From Paraclostridium sordellii (GTDB lineage: Bacteria > Bacillota > Clostridia > Peptostreptococcales > Peptostreptococcaceae), in contig NZ_LN679998.1 in assembly GCF_000953675.1 (NCBI RefSeq), forward strand, positions 2,947,525-3,011,524: DNA of 64,000 nucleotides, written 5' to 3'. The notes beneath the pieces are model-generated. The model ran no database searches. It was not told where the DNA came from and worked only from the letters and a program-made list of their open reading frames with translations. Below, piece after piece: positions 8,681 to 18,342 of the stretch; position 1 is the first letter of the stretch, and the number at the start of each line of letters is the position of its first letter. Position numbers and translations under genes: made by a program.

Positions 8681-10054
8681 CTATCCTTGTATTAACGCTT
8701 CTTGATTTGCTTTATATTCTCTTAAAAACTTAGGTACTTCCATTGATTCCTCTGTTCCAATAATTACATTCCATCCTGGTAAATTATCTTCTATATCTCC
8801 TTTTAAAACAGCTACTTTTCCAGGTATTATTAAATCTCTATTCTTAGTCATATCAGAAACTTTACTTTCTTTTATGAAGTTTGCTATAGAGCTTCCACTA
8901 AATTTACCAGCTGCCCATGCAGTAAGAACTGAGTATCCACCTGCATCAGGTATAGCTAGCCAAACCGGAACCTTAGATCTTTCTATCTCTCCTGCTATTA
9001 TGAAATATGTTAGTGCAAAGTCAACAGTAACTAATACTGGAGAGTTTTCATCTGGATTATTTATTGGATAAACCTTAGTTTCTACTCTCATTGGTCTTTG
9101 AGGATCTGTATATATATTTTGTCTTAGAGCAAATAGAGGTAATGCTTTGGTATAATCTATGTCATTTAAAACTATTATAGATCCATATTTAACTGTAAAT
9201 ATAGATGATAATGCAATTTCCATCATCTTATCATCTTTAGATAGCTCATTTGCAAAAATTAATGATGGATATCCAAATGTTCTGTCTTGCTCTTTTAGTG
9301 ATATTCTTCTAACTTGAATAGTATTTGTAAATGTATCTTTTATTGTTTTTCCTGTTGTATCTAGTAATAATTCTTTGTATCCTAATGATTGTATAGCTTC
9401 AGTTGTAGAATATAATTCTTCTAAGTTATCCGCCTTAACCCCTAAAACTAATTTATCATCTTTAACAACTTCTACCATGTTTTTGTAATTATCTTTATTA
9501 GCTCCGTAAACAATAGGATTTTTCCCTTTTAAAATTCCTGTAACTTCTTTTGCAATTTGCGCATCTTCACAAATAATCATATAAGCTACATCTAACTCAC
9601 TATCTTTTACCTTATTTATTAAATTTATATATGAGTCTTTATTTGAACAATATCTTAAAGCTGCTATTTCTACTTTCATTTCTTCTCCGATTCTCACATA
9701 ATTAACAGCTTTAATATTTGCTATTTTTAAGTTAATTTCTTCTTCAGTCATACACTCACAAAATTCAACTGCAAATCTATTTCTATTTACTAGAGTTTTT
9801 TCATGTCTAAAAAGTACAGTTTCTCCACCTAGAGAATATTGAGATTTACCTGATCCAAACTTTAAAGTTCTCATAAGTGGCGCTGTTGCCTCTGATAATT
9901 TGTCTAATGATTCTTGTGCCATATGAGGGCATTTGTTTATTTCACAAGCTCCTGATGCAACCTTCATACAAAACGCCATACAAGTTGGAAATCCACAATC
10001 CTTACAATTTTTCTTTGGTGTTAATTTAAATATATCTAAAGCTTTTAAAGCCAT
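8681..10054 (-). CDS. acsC: Corrinoid iron-sulfur protein large subunit (AcsC, gamma)
   Basis: A 457-residue protein. The N-terminal domain binds one 4Fe-4S cluster through Cys17, Cys20, Cys25 and Cys42 (CKDCGFPTC...KCPHM). A TIM-barrel domain and a C-terminal cobalamin-binding region follow. With AcsD it forms the methyl carrier between AcsE and AcsB, and AcsV reactivates it when cobalt becomes oxidised. The SD is AGGGGGAG; the gene follows acsD by 26 bp. Confidence 0.95.
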   Translation of the reverse strand: MALKALDIFKLTPKKNCKDCGFPTCMAFCMKVASGACEINKCPHMAQESLDKLSEATAPLMRTLKFGSGKSQYSLGGETVLFRHEKTLVNRNRFAVEFCECMTEEEINLKIANIKAVNYVRIGEEMKVEIAALRYCSNKDSYINLINKVKDSELDVAYMIICEDAQIAKEVTGILKGKNPIVYGANKDNYKNMVEVVKDDKLVLGVKADNLEELYSTTEAIQSLGYKELLLDTTGKTIKDTFTNTIQVRRISLKEQDRTFGYPSLIFANELSKDDKMMEIALSSIFTVKYGSIIVLNDIDYTKALPLFALRQNIYTDPQRPMRVETKVYPINNPDENSPVLVTVDFALTYFIIAGEIERSKVPVWLAIPDAGGYSVLTAWAAGKFSGSSIANFIKESKVSDMTKNRDLIIPGKVAVLKGDIEDNLPGWNVIIGTEESMEVPKFLREYKANQEALIQG

Positions 10055-10080
10055 TTTTTCTCCCCCTAACCTTAAACTTA

Positions 10081-11025
10081 TTAAGCTAACTCATTAACTA
10101 AAGATTTTATAGTTTCTACAGATTTTGGATGACGTAAAATTACTGCATTTGAGCCTCCAGCTAAAGCACTTGCTGCAGTTGAAATTTCCATAGCTATTCC
10201 TCTATCTTCTGGACATCCCCAAGTTGGTTCATCTTCTATACTAGCTACAGACTCCTTCACGTTCCAAGTTTCAAAACAAACTGGAGTAATTATTGGCATT
10301 TGTAAAGTTTTATCATTTTGACCAAGAGCTGCAAGCCTTATTCTATCCATAGTAGATGCTACATACTCATATCCATATCCTACCGCTGAACAACCAACAT
10401 TCATTACTATATTTTCTTGTTTAACTCCTAATTGTGTTAATAATACATTTAATTGTTTAGCTAAATTTATATCAACAGAAGACTCTGCTCCAACTTTATG
10501 ATTATATGCCATTCCTGCTGCTGCCCCTATCCCTTTATAATTTTCTTCTGTTGCTGACATAAATAAACAATTATATCCATCTACAGATTGAGCTACTTTT
10601 TCAAATACTCTAGCATCCTTCTCAAAATTTCCAGTTCCAGCTATAACTATAGGTAATGAAGTATTAGATACTAGTTCCTTAGCTACATTTGCACATTCTT
10701 CAGGAGACTTATCTAATCCATTTGGGTCTGCTCCTTCAAATTTTAGACATATAAAATCAGGCTTTATATTTTCTTCTATGTATTTAGCCCATTTTATACA
10801 ATCCTTAGCTACATCTTTATAGATATTTTTTATTTCTTGAGTCCAGTTTTCTGGATATACATCTAGTATTTCAACACCTATTTTTTGAGAATTTCCACAT
10901 TCTCCATCAAATCCGTAAAAAGGAAGTATATTTTCTCCTCCTATTTTTATACAACTTTCTCCTGAACCTATCTCTACTTGTGATATTTTCCCAGAATATT
11001 TTTGAACAGACATCTTAAATGCCAT
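10081..11025 (-). CDS. acsD: Corrinoid iron-sulfur protein small subunit (AcsD, delta)
   Basis: A 314-residue TIM-barrel protein of the AcsD/CdhD family, the partner that completes the corrinoid site with AcsC. Recognisable parts are EIGSGESCIKIGGENILPFY near residue 18 and the C-terminal SALAGGSNAVILRHPKSVE. The length matches bacterial AcsD (about 310-325). SD AAGGGGGAG; it lies 18 bp after the CooC-type ATPase gene and 26 bp before acsC. Confidence 0.95.
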   Translation of the reverse strand: MAFKMSVQKYSGKISQVEIGSGESCIKIGGENILPFYGFDGECGNSQKIGVEILDVYPENWTQEIKNIYKDVAKDCIKWAKYIEENIKPDFICLKFEGADPNGLDKSPEECANVAKELVSNTSLPIVIAGTGNFEKDARVFEKVAQSVDGYNCLFMSATEENYKGIGAAAGMAYNHKVGAESSVDINLAKQLNVLLTQLGVKQENIVMNVGCSAVGYGYEYVASTMDRIRLAALGQNDKTLQMPIITPVCFETWNVKESVASIEDEPTWGCPEDRGIAMEISTAASALAGGSNAVILRHPKSVETIKSLVNELA

Positions 11026-11043
11026 ATTTTTCTCCCCCTTAGC

Positions 11044-11814
11044 CTAGTTTAATTCTAACTTAGATATAATATCTTTGATGGCAATTCTTGATTTAGAATC
11101 TTCAGGTAATTCTACTAATGGTTTTCCAGAAGAATCAAATTCATATATAAGCTCATCTAAAGGCACAACCCCTAAAAGATCTAATTCATGTTTTTTTATT
11201 TCCTCTTTTACACCTTCATTTAATATGCCATTTGGAGCCTTATTTACTATTAACTGCATATCTCCTACATTTAAATTTAGTTCTTTAGCTAAATCACGTA
11301 TTCTTGCAACAGCTTGAATACTACGTCTTGAACAATCACTAACTAATAAAAGTTTATCTATATGTTTAGTAGTTTTTCTACTTAAATGTTCCATCCCAGC
11401 TTCATTGTCTATAACTAAGTAATCATAGCTATCAGAAAGCTTATCTGTTTGTTCTCTTAATATTCCATTTACGTAGCAATAGCACCCTTCTCCTTCTGAC
11501 CTTCCCATAACTATCAAGTCATATCCTGGCCCCTCAGCCAAAGATGTATTTAATCTGTATTGTAAATATTGTGCTTTTGTCATTCCTCCAGGGAATGAAT
11601 TACCTTGTTTTTCTCTTTTGTTTATTTCTTCTCTTATTTGACCTAATGTTACATCTATTTCTAGTCCTAATACTTCATTTATATTAGCATTTGCATCTGC
11701 ATCAACTACTAATATAGGCCCTTTTTTATCATTTACTAAGCAGTCAATTAAAAGTCCTGTAAGACTAGTCTTCCCAGTTCCACCTTTTCCTGCAACTGCA
11801 ATATTAAATCCCAT
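11044..11814 (-). CDS. CooC/AcsF-type nickel-insertion ATPase (second copy)
   Basis: A 256-residue P-loop ATPase of the MinD/CooC family. The Walker A motif is AGKGGTGKTS at residues 8-17, and the Cys111-X-Cys113 motif (GCYCYVNG) matches the metal-binding CXC of CooC. It sits next to the acs genes rather than next to cooS, so it may serve acetyl-CoA synthase, the role proposed for AcsF, while the copy at 18343-19116 serves CooS. That division of labour is inference. SD AAAGGGGGAAA. Confidence 0.88.
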   Translation of the reverse strand: MGFNIAVAGKGGTGKTSLTGLLIDCLVNDKKGPILVVDADANANINEVLGLEIDVTLGQIREEINKREKQGNSFPGGMTKAQYLQYRLNTSLAEGPGYDLIVMGRSEGEGCYCYVNGILREQTDKLSDSYDYLVIDNEAGMEHLSRKTTKHIDKLLLVSDCSRRSIQAVARIRDLAKELNLNVGDMQLIVNKAPNGILNEGVKEEIKKHELDLLGVVPLDELIYEFDSSGKPLVELPEDSKSRIAIKDIISKLELN

Positions 11815-11857
11815 AAGATTTCCCCCTTTGTTTAGCCTAAATAAAACTTTATCCCAT

Positions 11858-13252
11858 TTATGCTTTTACTAATTTTGGAGCTGCATGAATACATTCTCCA
11901 TGAACATCATGAAGAGCTTCCATTATTCCCTCCGATAATGTAGGATGAGCATGTATTACATCCCCTACTTCTTCTACTGTTAATCCTAAATGTACTGCTA
12001 AAGATAATTCTGTTAATAAATCTGTTGCGTGAGGTCCTACTATAGATGCGCCTATTATTTTATCTTCCTGATTTGCAATAATTTTTATGAATCCTTGGAA
12101 ATGTCCTATTGCTTGAGCTTTTCCTAATGCTCTAAAATCGAATTGTCCTGTATTATAATCTATACCTTCAGATTGAAGTTCTTTTTCTGTTTTTCCTACT
12201 CCTGAGACTTCTGGATCAGTATATACACATCTTGGAATAGCGGAGTAATTTACAGTTTTAGAGTTGCCACAAACAGCATTTTGAGCTGCTATTAATCCTT
12301 CTTTCGATGCTACATGTGCTAAAAATGGTGTGTTTATTAAATCTCCTATTGCGTATATACCTTCAATATTTGTTTCTAAATTTTCATTTACTACTATCTT
12401 TCCTCTTTCTAATGTAATTCCTATATCTTCTACTCCTGAATTTTCTAAATTCGGTTTTCTTCCTATAGATAGTAAAGCTTTTTCAGCTTTAATTTGTTTT
12501 CCATTAGATAAGATTGCTACTACTTCATTGTCAACAATTTCACATTTTTCGATTCTAACACCTGTCATTACCTTAATTTTATCCTTTTTAAATTGCCTTT
12601 GCAACTGTTTGGCTACATCTTTATCCTCTAGTGGAAGTAACTGATCAAACATCTCTACAATAGTAACCTCTGTTCCTAAAGTCCTAAAAAATTGACCAAA
12701 TTCACAACCTATAACTCCTCCACCAACTATTAATAATGATTTTGGAACTTCCTTTAAATTTAAAGCTTCATCACTAGTTATAATCCTATCTTTGTCATAA
12801 GGAAACATAGGTAATATAACTGGTTGAGATCCATTTGCTAATATTATTTTATCAGCTTCTATTATTTCAACTTCTCCGTTTTCCTTTTTTACGTCTATCT
12901 TGTTCTTATCAATTAATTTACCAAATCCATTAATTAGATTTATTCCTCTTTTATCAAATAAAAATTCAATTCCTCCAATTAATTGATTTACTATTTTATT
13001 TTTTCTCCCCATTATTGACTCAAAATCAGCTTCTATACTTCCATCTATATTTATTCCAAAGTTTTTAGCTTCTTTTATAGATGAAATTAATGAAGATGAA
13101 GCTAACAATGCTTTAGTTGGTATACACCCTACATTTAAACAAGTACCTCCAACTCTTCTTTTTTCTATGACTGTAACATCAGCTCCAAGCATAGCAGCTT
13201 TTATAGCAGCTACATATCCACCTGGACCTCCTCCGATTACTGCTACTTTCAT
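11858..13252 (-). CDS. lpdA: Dihydrolipoyl dehydrogenase
   Basis: A 464-residue FAD- and NAD-dependent disulfide oxidoreductase. The FAD-binding GGGPGGY motif is at residues 7-13, the redox pair Cys38/Cys43 is in GGTCLNVGCIPTK, the NAD motif VGGGVIGCEFGQF follows, and the C-terminal His-Glu dyad is in HAHPTLSEG. It reoxidises dihydrolipoyl groups, here most likely on GcvH from the same operon. There is no N-terminal lipoyl domain. Placement between metF and the acs genes suggests a link between lipoyl redox chemistry and C1 flux. SD TAGGGGGATG. Confidence 0.94.
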   Translation of the reverse strand: MKVAVIGGGPGGYVAAIKAAMLGADVTVIEKRRVGGTCLNVGCIPTKALLASSSLISSIKEAKNFGINIDGSIEADFESIMGRKNKIVNQLIGGIEFLFDKRGINLINGFGKLIDKNKIDVKKENGEVEIIEADKIILANGSQPVILPMFPYDKDRIITSDEALNLKEVPKSLLIVGGGVIGCEFGQFFRTLGTEVTIVEMFDQLLPLEDKDVAKQLQRQFKKDKIKVMTGVRIEKCEIVDNEVVAILSNGKQIKAEKALLSIGRKPNLENSGVEDIGITLERGKIVVNENLETNIEGIYAIGDLINTPFLAHVASKEGLIAAQNAVCGNSKTVNYSAIPRCVYTDPEVSGVGKTEKELQSEGIDYNTGQFDFRALGKAQAIGHFQGFIKIIANQEDKIIGASIVGPHATDLLTELSLAVHLGLTVEEVGDVIHAHPTLSEGIMEALHDVHGECIHAAPKLVKA

Positions 13253-13274
13253 TTTTCATCCCCCTAATATATTT

Positions 13275-14156
13275 TTATATATTTGCAGCATCTAAAATAG
13301 CTGGAATATTTTCTTCTGCCCCTATTGCCATTATGTGAATTCCATCGCATAAATTTTCTTCTTTTAATTGTTTTATTAATTCTCCTGCTATTTTTATTCC
13401 TTCATTTACCCAATTTTCTTTTCCTACAGACTTAAGCCTATCTATAAGTTCTTCTGGAACATAAATTCCTGGAACATTAGCATTCATAAATTTAGCCATA
13501 CCTGGTGATTTTAAAGGTATTATACCAGCTAAAACTTTTGTATTCATATCTTTAGTGTGCCTTCTAAAGTCTCTCATAGTATCTATATCATACACAGCTT
13601 GAGTTTGGAAAAACTCGGCTCCTGCGTTAATTTTCTTTTTCATTTTTAATAATTGAACTTCAATAGGTGTGTATCTAGGTGTTACTGATGCTCCCAGATA
13701 AAATTCTGGTGCTCCTTTTAATTGATTTCCAACCATATCTGTTCCTTGTGAAAGTTTTTGTGCTGTTTTTAAGATTCCAACACAATCTAGGTCAAATACA
13801 GGTTTGGCTTGAGGGTGGTCTCCTACTATGGTGTGATCTCCTGTTAATGCTAGCATATTCTTTATACCAAATACTCCAGCAGACAATAATTCTCCTTGTA
13901 TCGCTATTCTATTTCTATCTCTTCCCGTTACTTGAAGTACCGGTTCTAGTCCTTCATCTTTTAATAATTTACATGTAGTAAGAGAAGTAGTTCTCATTAC
14001 TGCAGATTGAAAATCTGTTACATTAACTGCATGAACTCTTCCTTTAACAGCTCTTGCACATTTTATTAAATGAGATAAGTCCGTTCCTTTTGGAGGAGCC
14101 ATCTCTGCAGTTACTGCAAACTTTCCACTTTCTAAAGTTTCTTTTAGTAAGCTCAT
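13275..14156 (-). CDS. metF: Methylenetetrahydrofolate reductase, catalytic subunit
   Basis: A 293-residue TIM-barrel flavoprotein of the MetF family (start SLLKETLESGKFAVTAEMAPPKGTD; GASVTPRYTPIE and FFQTQAVYD further on). It reduces methylene- to methyl-tetrahydrofolate, the last step of the methyl branch before AcsE. The adjacent metV gene fits the MetFV type of acetogens; no rnfC2-like electron-transfer subunit is in the window. SD AAAGGGGGAT. Confidence 0.94.
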   Translation of the reverse strand: MSLLKETLESGKFAVTAEMAPPKGTDLSHLIKCARAVKGRVHAVNVTDFQSAVMRTTSLTTCKLLKDEGLEPVLQVTGRDRNRIAIQGELLSAGVFGIKNMLALTGDHTIVGDHPQAKPVFDLDCVGILKTAQKLSQGTDMVGNQLKGAPEFYLGASVTPRYTPIEVQLLKMKKKINAGAEFFQTQAVYDIDTMRDFRRHTKDMNTKVLAGIIPLKSPGMAKFMNANVPGIYVPEELIDRLKSVGKENWVNEGIKIAGELIKQLKEENLCDGIHIMAIGAEENIPAILDAANI

Positions 14157-14188
14157 TTTTTATCCCCCTTTTAACCTTTTAAAACTAA

Positions 14189-14860
14189 TTAAGCTTTAGC
14201 CGTAGCCTCTTTTTTCTTTAGGCTTAGACTTCTAGGATTACCTGATTTTGAATAATCTTTAGGTTCTTTTATATCTAGTAAATTATCTAATTGGTTTATA
14301 GATTTTAACCTATCGTATATAAGTATCCAAGCACAGTCGTTTTCAGGGTTAACTTCACATTTTCCGTCTCTTGCTCCTCCGCAAGCTCCATTTAATAAAC
14401 CTTTAGCACACATAGTTACTGGACATATGCCCCCAGTCCATGCAAGCTCACATTCTCCACATGCTTTACATGCTTCTTCAAATTCGCCAACTCTCCTAAC
14501 TTCTCCTATGAATAAAGTGTTGTTAGCTGGATATACAGGTTTATCTTTTAAGTTTTTTACAATTGTTTGTGTTCCATCTCCACAAGCTAGCGAAAGTATT
14601 GCATCAGCTTCTTTTATTTCAGTTTTTAAAGCTTTTAAATCCTTTTTAGTTTTTAAAAGATTACATGCAGGGTCTAATATTTGATATCCTAAAACTTCTT
14701 TTCCTTCATTTTCTAGTCTTTCTTTAATTTTTAAAACTTCCTCTTCCCCACCACTTTTACACGTAGCTGCACACTGATTACATCCTATTAATACTATTTT
14801 TTTAGCATTTTTTAAGTAATCTATTATCTCTTCAAATGGCTTATTTTCAGAAATTATCAT
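14189..14860 (-). CDS. metV: Methylenetetrahydrofolate reductase partner subunit (MetV)
   Basis: A 223-residue cysteine-rich protein of the methylenetetrahydrofolate reductase C-terminal (MetV) family. It has an N-terminal GCNQCAATC segment. A C-terminal half carries CKACGECE, ICPVTMCAKG and ACGGARDGKCEVNPENDC, which bind iron-sulfur clusters and/or zinc in the family. MetV joins MetF and is thought to carry electrons to its flavin. It is directly upstream of metF (32 bp). SD AAGGGGGAA. Confidence 0.9.
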   Translation of the reverse strand: MIISENKPFEEIIDYLKNAKKIVLIGCNQCAATCKSGGEEEVLKIKERLENEGKEVLGYQILDPACNLLKTKKDLKALKTEIKEADAILSLACGDGTQTIVKNLKDKPVYPANNTLFIGEVRRVGEFEEACKACGECELAWTGGICPVTMCAKGLLNGACGGARDGKCEVNPENDCAWILIYDRLKSINQLDNLLDIKEPKDYSKSGNPRSLSLKKKEATAKA

Positions 14861-14888
14861 CTCTATTCCCCCTTGAAAATTTCCACTT

Positions 14889-15761
14889 TTATTTATTATT
14901 TTGTAACTTACAAGCCTTAACTACATGACTAGCTAGTATTGAAGTTGTAACTGATCCAACACCTCCTGGAACTGGTGTTAACATACGAGCTTTATCCATT
15001 ATATCATCTGTATCAACATCTCCACATAAATTACCTTCATCATCTACATTGATTCCGACATCTATAACTACAGCACCGTCTTTTATATAATCATGATTTA
15101 TCATTTTTGCTTTTCCTACTGCTGCAACTACTACATCTGATTTTGAAGATATCTCTGGTAAATTTTTAGATTTTGAATGACATATAGTTACTGTAGCATT
15201 TTCATTTAGTAAAAGCATAGATACTGGTTTACCAACTACCATAGATCTTCCTATAACAGTTATATTTGCTCCTGATAATTCTATGTCATAATGTTTTAAT
15301 ATCTCTACAACTGCAGTAGGTGTACATGGTGGATATCCACTTTCATCATTTTCTACTATTTTTGCTGTATTTATTGGATTAAAGCAATCTACATCCTTTT
15401 TAGGGTCTATATGATACTTTATTTCATCTTCATTTAAATGTTTTGGTAATGGTCTAAAAGTTAATATTCCATTTATTTTTTTATCTTCATTTAACTTATG
15501 TAAGACCTTTATATACTCTTCTTGATTTATATTTTCATCTAATTCTACTACTTCTGTTTCTATACCTATAGTTTTACATCTTTTTAGTGCACCTCTTTCA
15601 TAAGCCAAGTCATCAGCTCTTGCACCTACTCTAACTATAGCTAACTTAGGATTTATACCTTCTGTAACTAGATTATTAACTTCTTTTATTAATCCTTCAC
15701 TTATTTTATCTGCAACTGGTTTACCTTTAATAATTTGTCCTTTAGTTGTTGTATTGTTCAT
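14889..15761 (-). CDS. folD: Bifunctional methylenetetrahydrofolate dehydrogenase/methenyl-THF cyclohydrolase
   Basis: A 290-residue FolD protein. Motifs include the substrate region around VGARADDLAYERGALK (near residue 41), GILTFRPLPKHL, the nucleotide-binding IGRSMVVGKPVSMLL, and the C-terminal TPVPGGVGSVTTSIL. It catalyses the cyclohydrolase and dehydrogenase steps of the methyl branch. The cluster also has a separate cyclohydrolase, fchA, so the two overlap in the cyclohydrolase step. The family Lys of the cyclohydrolase site is expected in the Y-X3-K motif, seen here as YERGALK. SD TAGGGGGC. Confidence 0.94.
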   Translation of the reverse strand: MNNTTTKGQIIKGKPVADKISEGLIKEVNNLVTEGINPKLAIVRVGARADDLAYERGALKRCKTIGIETEVVELDENINQEEYIKVLHKLNEDKKINGILTFRPLPKHLNEDEIKYHIDPKKDVDCFNPINTAKIVENDESGYPPCTPTAVVEILKHYDIELSGANITVIGRSMVVGKPVSMLLLNENATVTICHSKSKNLPEISSKSDVVVAAVGKAKMINHDYIKDGAVVIDVGINVDDEGNLCGDVDTDDIMDKARMLTPVPGGVGSVTTSILASHVVKACKLQNNK

Positions 15762-15810
15762 TTATTTGAGCCCCCTATATATTAAAACTTAAGAAAATTA
15801 TAATTGATTT

Positions 15811-16443
15811 TTATTTATTTAATGCTTTTTCTACTTTTAAATAAACTTCATCACAAATTTTAACACCTTCTTCAACAAGGCTATTAATTTCATTTCTTAC
15901 TTCATTTACATATTTTTCATCTTTTATTGAATTTATATTTATTAAAACATTTAACTGTCCACTAAGAATAGCAGCTCTTAGACATTGAACTCCAACACCA
16001 ATATCACTTATAGCCAATCTTGATCCTTTATCGACTAAATCTTCATGTAACTTAATAGATTCATAGCATACTTTAACTATTTTAATAGGCACTTCACATG
16101 CTTTTTTTAATGCATTTTCCATAGTCTCTGACTTTATTTTCTTCTCTTCATCTGTTGAACTTGGAAGTCCATATGCTTTAGACAACGGAAGAAAGCACTC
16201 TGCATCTTCATCTATCATACCAATTAAGTCTTTTTCTAAAGATCTTGCTTTTTCAAGTATAGATTTTACACTTTCTTCATGTTCAGCATACTTTTTCTTT
16301 CCTATAGTTAAGTTACAAACCATACTTCCTAATGCAATACCTATAGCCCCAGTTAAAGCTGCTGCTCCACCTCCACCAGGAGCTGCTGATTTTGAAGCTA
16401 AAACATCTACAAAATCTTCACATGTTTTTTCTGATATTCTCAT
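15811..16443 (-). CDS. fchA: Methenyltetrahydrofolate cyclohydrolase (FchA)
   Basis: A 210-residue protein of the cyclodeaminase/cyclohydrolase family. It is all-helical, with the glycine-rich ASKSAAPGGGGAAALTGAIG near residue 17 and a conserved DKGSRLAISDIGVG near the C-terminal third. It interconverts formyl- and methenyl-tetrahydrofolate, following Fhs. The SD is a standard GGAGG; the gene is separated from fhs by a 168-bp structured gap (16487-16586). Confidence 0.92.
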   Translation of the reverse strand: MRISEKTCEDFVDVLASKSAAPGGGGAAALTGAIGIALGSMVCNLTIGKKKYAEHEESVKSILEKARSLEKDLIGMIDEDAECFLPLSKAYGLPSSTDEEKKIKSETMENALKKACEVPIKIVKVCYESIKLHEDLVDKGSRLAISDIGVGVQCLRAAILSGQLNVLININSIKDEKYVNEVRNEINSLVEEGVKICDEVYLKVEKALNK

Positions 16444-16486
16444 TTTCTTTCCTCCATAAATAATACCTTATGTTTATTTATTTTGA

Positions 16487-16586
16487 TTAACAAATCAGAG
16501 TTAGCAAAGTTGTAAATTTGATTGTTAACGTAGTACTTAAACTAAACTTTCAATAATTCATGCCAATTAACAAACCAGATTTACAA
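16487..16586 (-). repeat. Inverted and direct repeats between fhs and fchA
   Basis: Imperfect inverted arms of 19-20 bp lie at 16510-16528 and 16567-16586 (TTGTAAATTTGATTGTTAA and, inverted, TTGTAAATCTGGTTTGTTAA). A direct repeat TTAACAAA(T/C)CAGA is at 16487 and 16567. Transcribed on the minus strand the arms can pair with one mismatch, one G-U pair and one bulge. No run of T follows, so it is not a classic terminator. It may set mRNA stability or act as an operator; the TTGTTAA half-sites resemble Rex half-sites but lack the full spacing. Confidence 0.55.
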
Positions 16587-16611
16587 CTAGCTACTCTAAT
16601 ATATTATCTTA

Positions 16612-18291
16612 CTAGAATAAACCTGATATTACACCATTTTCATCAACATCTATTCTTTCAGCTGCTGGAACTTTTGGGAGCCCTGGCATCTTCATTATAT
16701 CTCCAGTAAGGGCTACTATAAATCCAGCACCTGCAGAAACTGTTAACTGTCTTACAGTTATTTTAAATCCTGTAGGTCTACCTAATTTTGTTTGGTCATC
16801 AGTTAGAGAATACTGAGTTTTCGCCATACATATAGGTAATTTTCCAAAACCTAATTTTTCTAGGTTTTCTATTTCTTTTTCTGCTGCTAGAGTAAAATCT
16901 ACTCCATCAGCTCCATATATTCTTGTAGCTATAGCTTCAATCTTCTCTTTTATTGATAGGTCATCTTCATAGCAGAATTTAAAGTTATTTTCTTCTTCAT
17001 CTATTAATCTAATAACTTCCTTCGCTACTTCAATTCCACCTTCTCCACCTTTAGCCCAAACTTCAGAAAGTGCAACATTAACACCTAATTCTTTGCATCT
17101 ATCTTCTACTAACTTAAGCTCTGCCTCTGTATCAAGTGGGAATCTATTTATAGCTACAACTGCTGGTAATCCATAAACTTTAGTTATATTTTCAACATGC
17201 TTTAAAAGATTTGGAAGTCCAGCTTCTAATGCTTCTAAGTTCTCTTCATTTAATTTATCCTTAGCAACTCCACCGTTGTATTTTAATGCTCTAACAGTAG
17301 CTACTATTATAACTGCATCTGGCTTTAAATCTGCCATTCTACATTTGATATCTAGGAATTTCTCAGCTCCTAAATCAGCTCCAAATCCTGCTTCTGTTAC
17401 AACGTAATCAGCAAAGTGCATAGCCATTTTTGTAGCTATTACAGAGTTACACCCATGTGCTATGTTTGCAAAAGGCCCTCCATGAACAAAAGAAGGAGTT
17501 CCCTCTAGTGTTTGCACTAAGTTTGGCTTTAATGCATCTTTTAGTAAAGCTGCCATAGCTCCATTAGCCTTTAATTGTTTAGCTGTTATAGGATCTCCAT
17601 TAAATGTATATCCTACTATTATGTTTCCTAGTCTTTCTTTAAGGTCCATTATATCATTAGCTAAACAAAATGCTGCCATTATTTCAGATGCAACTGTTAT
17701 ATCAAATCCATCTTCCCTTGGCATACCATGTGCTTTACCACCTAATCCATCAGTTATATTTCTTAACTGTCTATCATTCATATCCACACATCTTCTCCAA
17801 GTTATTCTTCTTGGATCTATTCCTAGTTCATTTCCTTGATGTATATGATTATCAAGCATTGCTGCTAATAGATTATTTGCTGCTCCTATAGCATGAAAAT
17901 CCCCAGTAAAGTGTAAGTTTATATCTTCCATAGGTATAACTTGAGCATACCCTCCCCCAGCTGCTCCACCTTTTATCCCAAATACAGGTCCTAAAGATGG
18001 TTCTCTTAATGCTACTAATACATTTTTATTTAATTTAGAAAATGCATCGGCTACACCAATTGTTGTAGTTGTTTTGCCTTCTCCAGCTGGAGTTGGATTT
18101 ATAGCTGTAGTCAATATTAGCTTAGCCTTCTTATCTTTTTTATCTTTTTTTAGTAAGTTATAATCAACTTTTGCTTTATACTTACCATAAAGCTCTACTT
18201 CGTCATCACTTAATCCTAATTTTTTGGCTATTTCCCTTATATCTTGCGGTTTAGCTTCTTGTGCAATTTCGATATCTGATTTAAATCCCAT
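16612..18291 (-). CDS. fhs: Formate--tetrahydrofolate ligase
   Basis: A 559-residue protein from the ATG at 18291. An upstream in-frame GTG at 18309 is rejected because the only SD (AGAGGAG) lies between it and the ATG; the ATG also gives the usual family length (about 556). Motifs: the ATP-binding [14 protein letters not shown] near residue 67, [19 protein letters not shown] near 98, and [16 protein letters not shown] near 270. It forms 10-formyl-tetrahydrofolate from formate and ATP, the entry to the methyl branch. No formate dehydrogenase is in the window. Confidence 0.96.
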   Translation of the reverse strand: MGFKSDIEIAQEAKPQDIREIAKKLGLSDDEVELYGKYKAKVDYNLLKKDKKDKKAKLILTTAINPTPAGEGKTTTTIGVADAFSKLNKNVLVALREPSLGPVFGIKGGAAGGGYAQVIPMEDINLHFTGDFHAIGAANNLLAAMLDNHIHQGNELGIDPRRITWRRCVDMNDRQLRNITDGLGGKAHGMPREDGFDITVASEIMAAFCLANDIMDLKERLGNIIVGYTFNGDPITAKQLKANGAMAALLKDALKPNLVQTLEGTPSFVHGGPFANIAHGCNSVIATKMAMHFADYVVTEAGFGADLGAEKFLDIKCRMADLKPDAVIIVATVRALKYNGGVAKDKLNEENLEALEAGLPNLLKHVENITKVYGLPAVVAINRFPLDTEAELKLVEDRCKELGVNVALSEVWAKGGEGGIEVAKEVIRLIDEEENNFKFCYEDDLSIKEKIEAIATRIYGADGVDFTLAAEKEIENLEKLGFGKLPICMAKTQYSLTDDQTKLGRPTGFKITVRQLTVSAGAGFIVALTGDIMKMPGLPKVPAAERIDVDENGVISGLF

Positions 18292-18342
18292 AACTAAATC
18301 TCCTCTCACTTTACATTGTTATATCTATTATACTAAAAAATA

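Noticed and set aside
16487-16586. Full Rex operator
   Set aside because: TTGTTAA half-sites are present, but no pair has the 4-bp spacing of TTGTTAANNNNTTAACAA.
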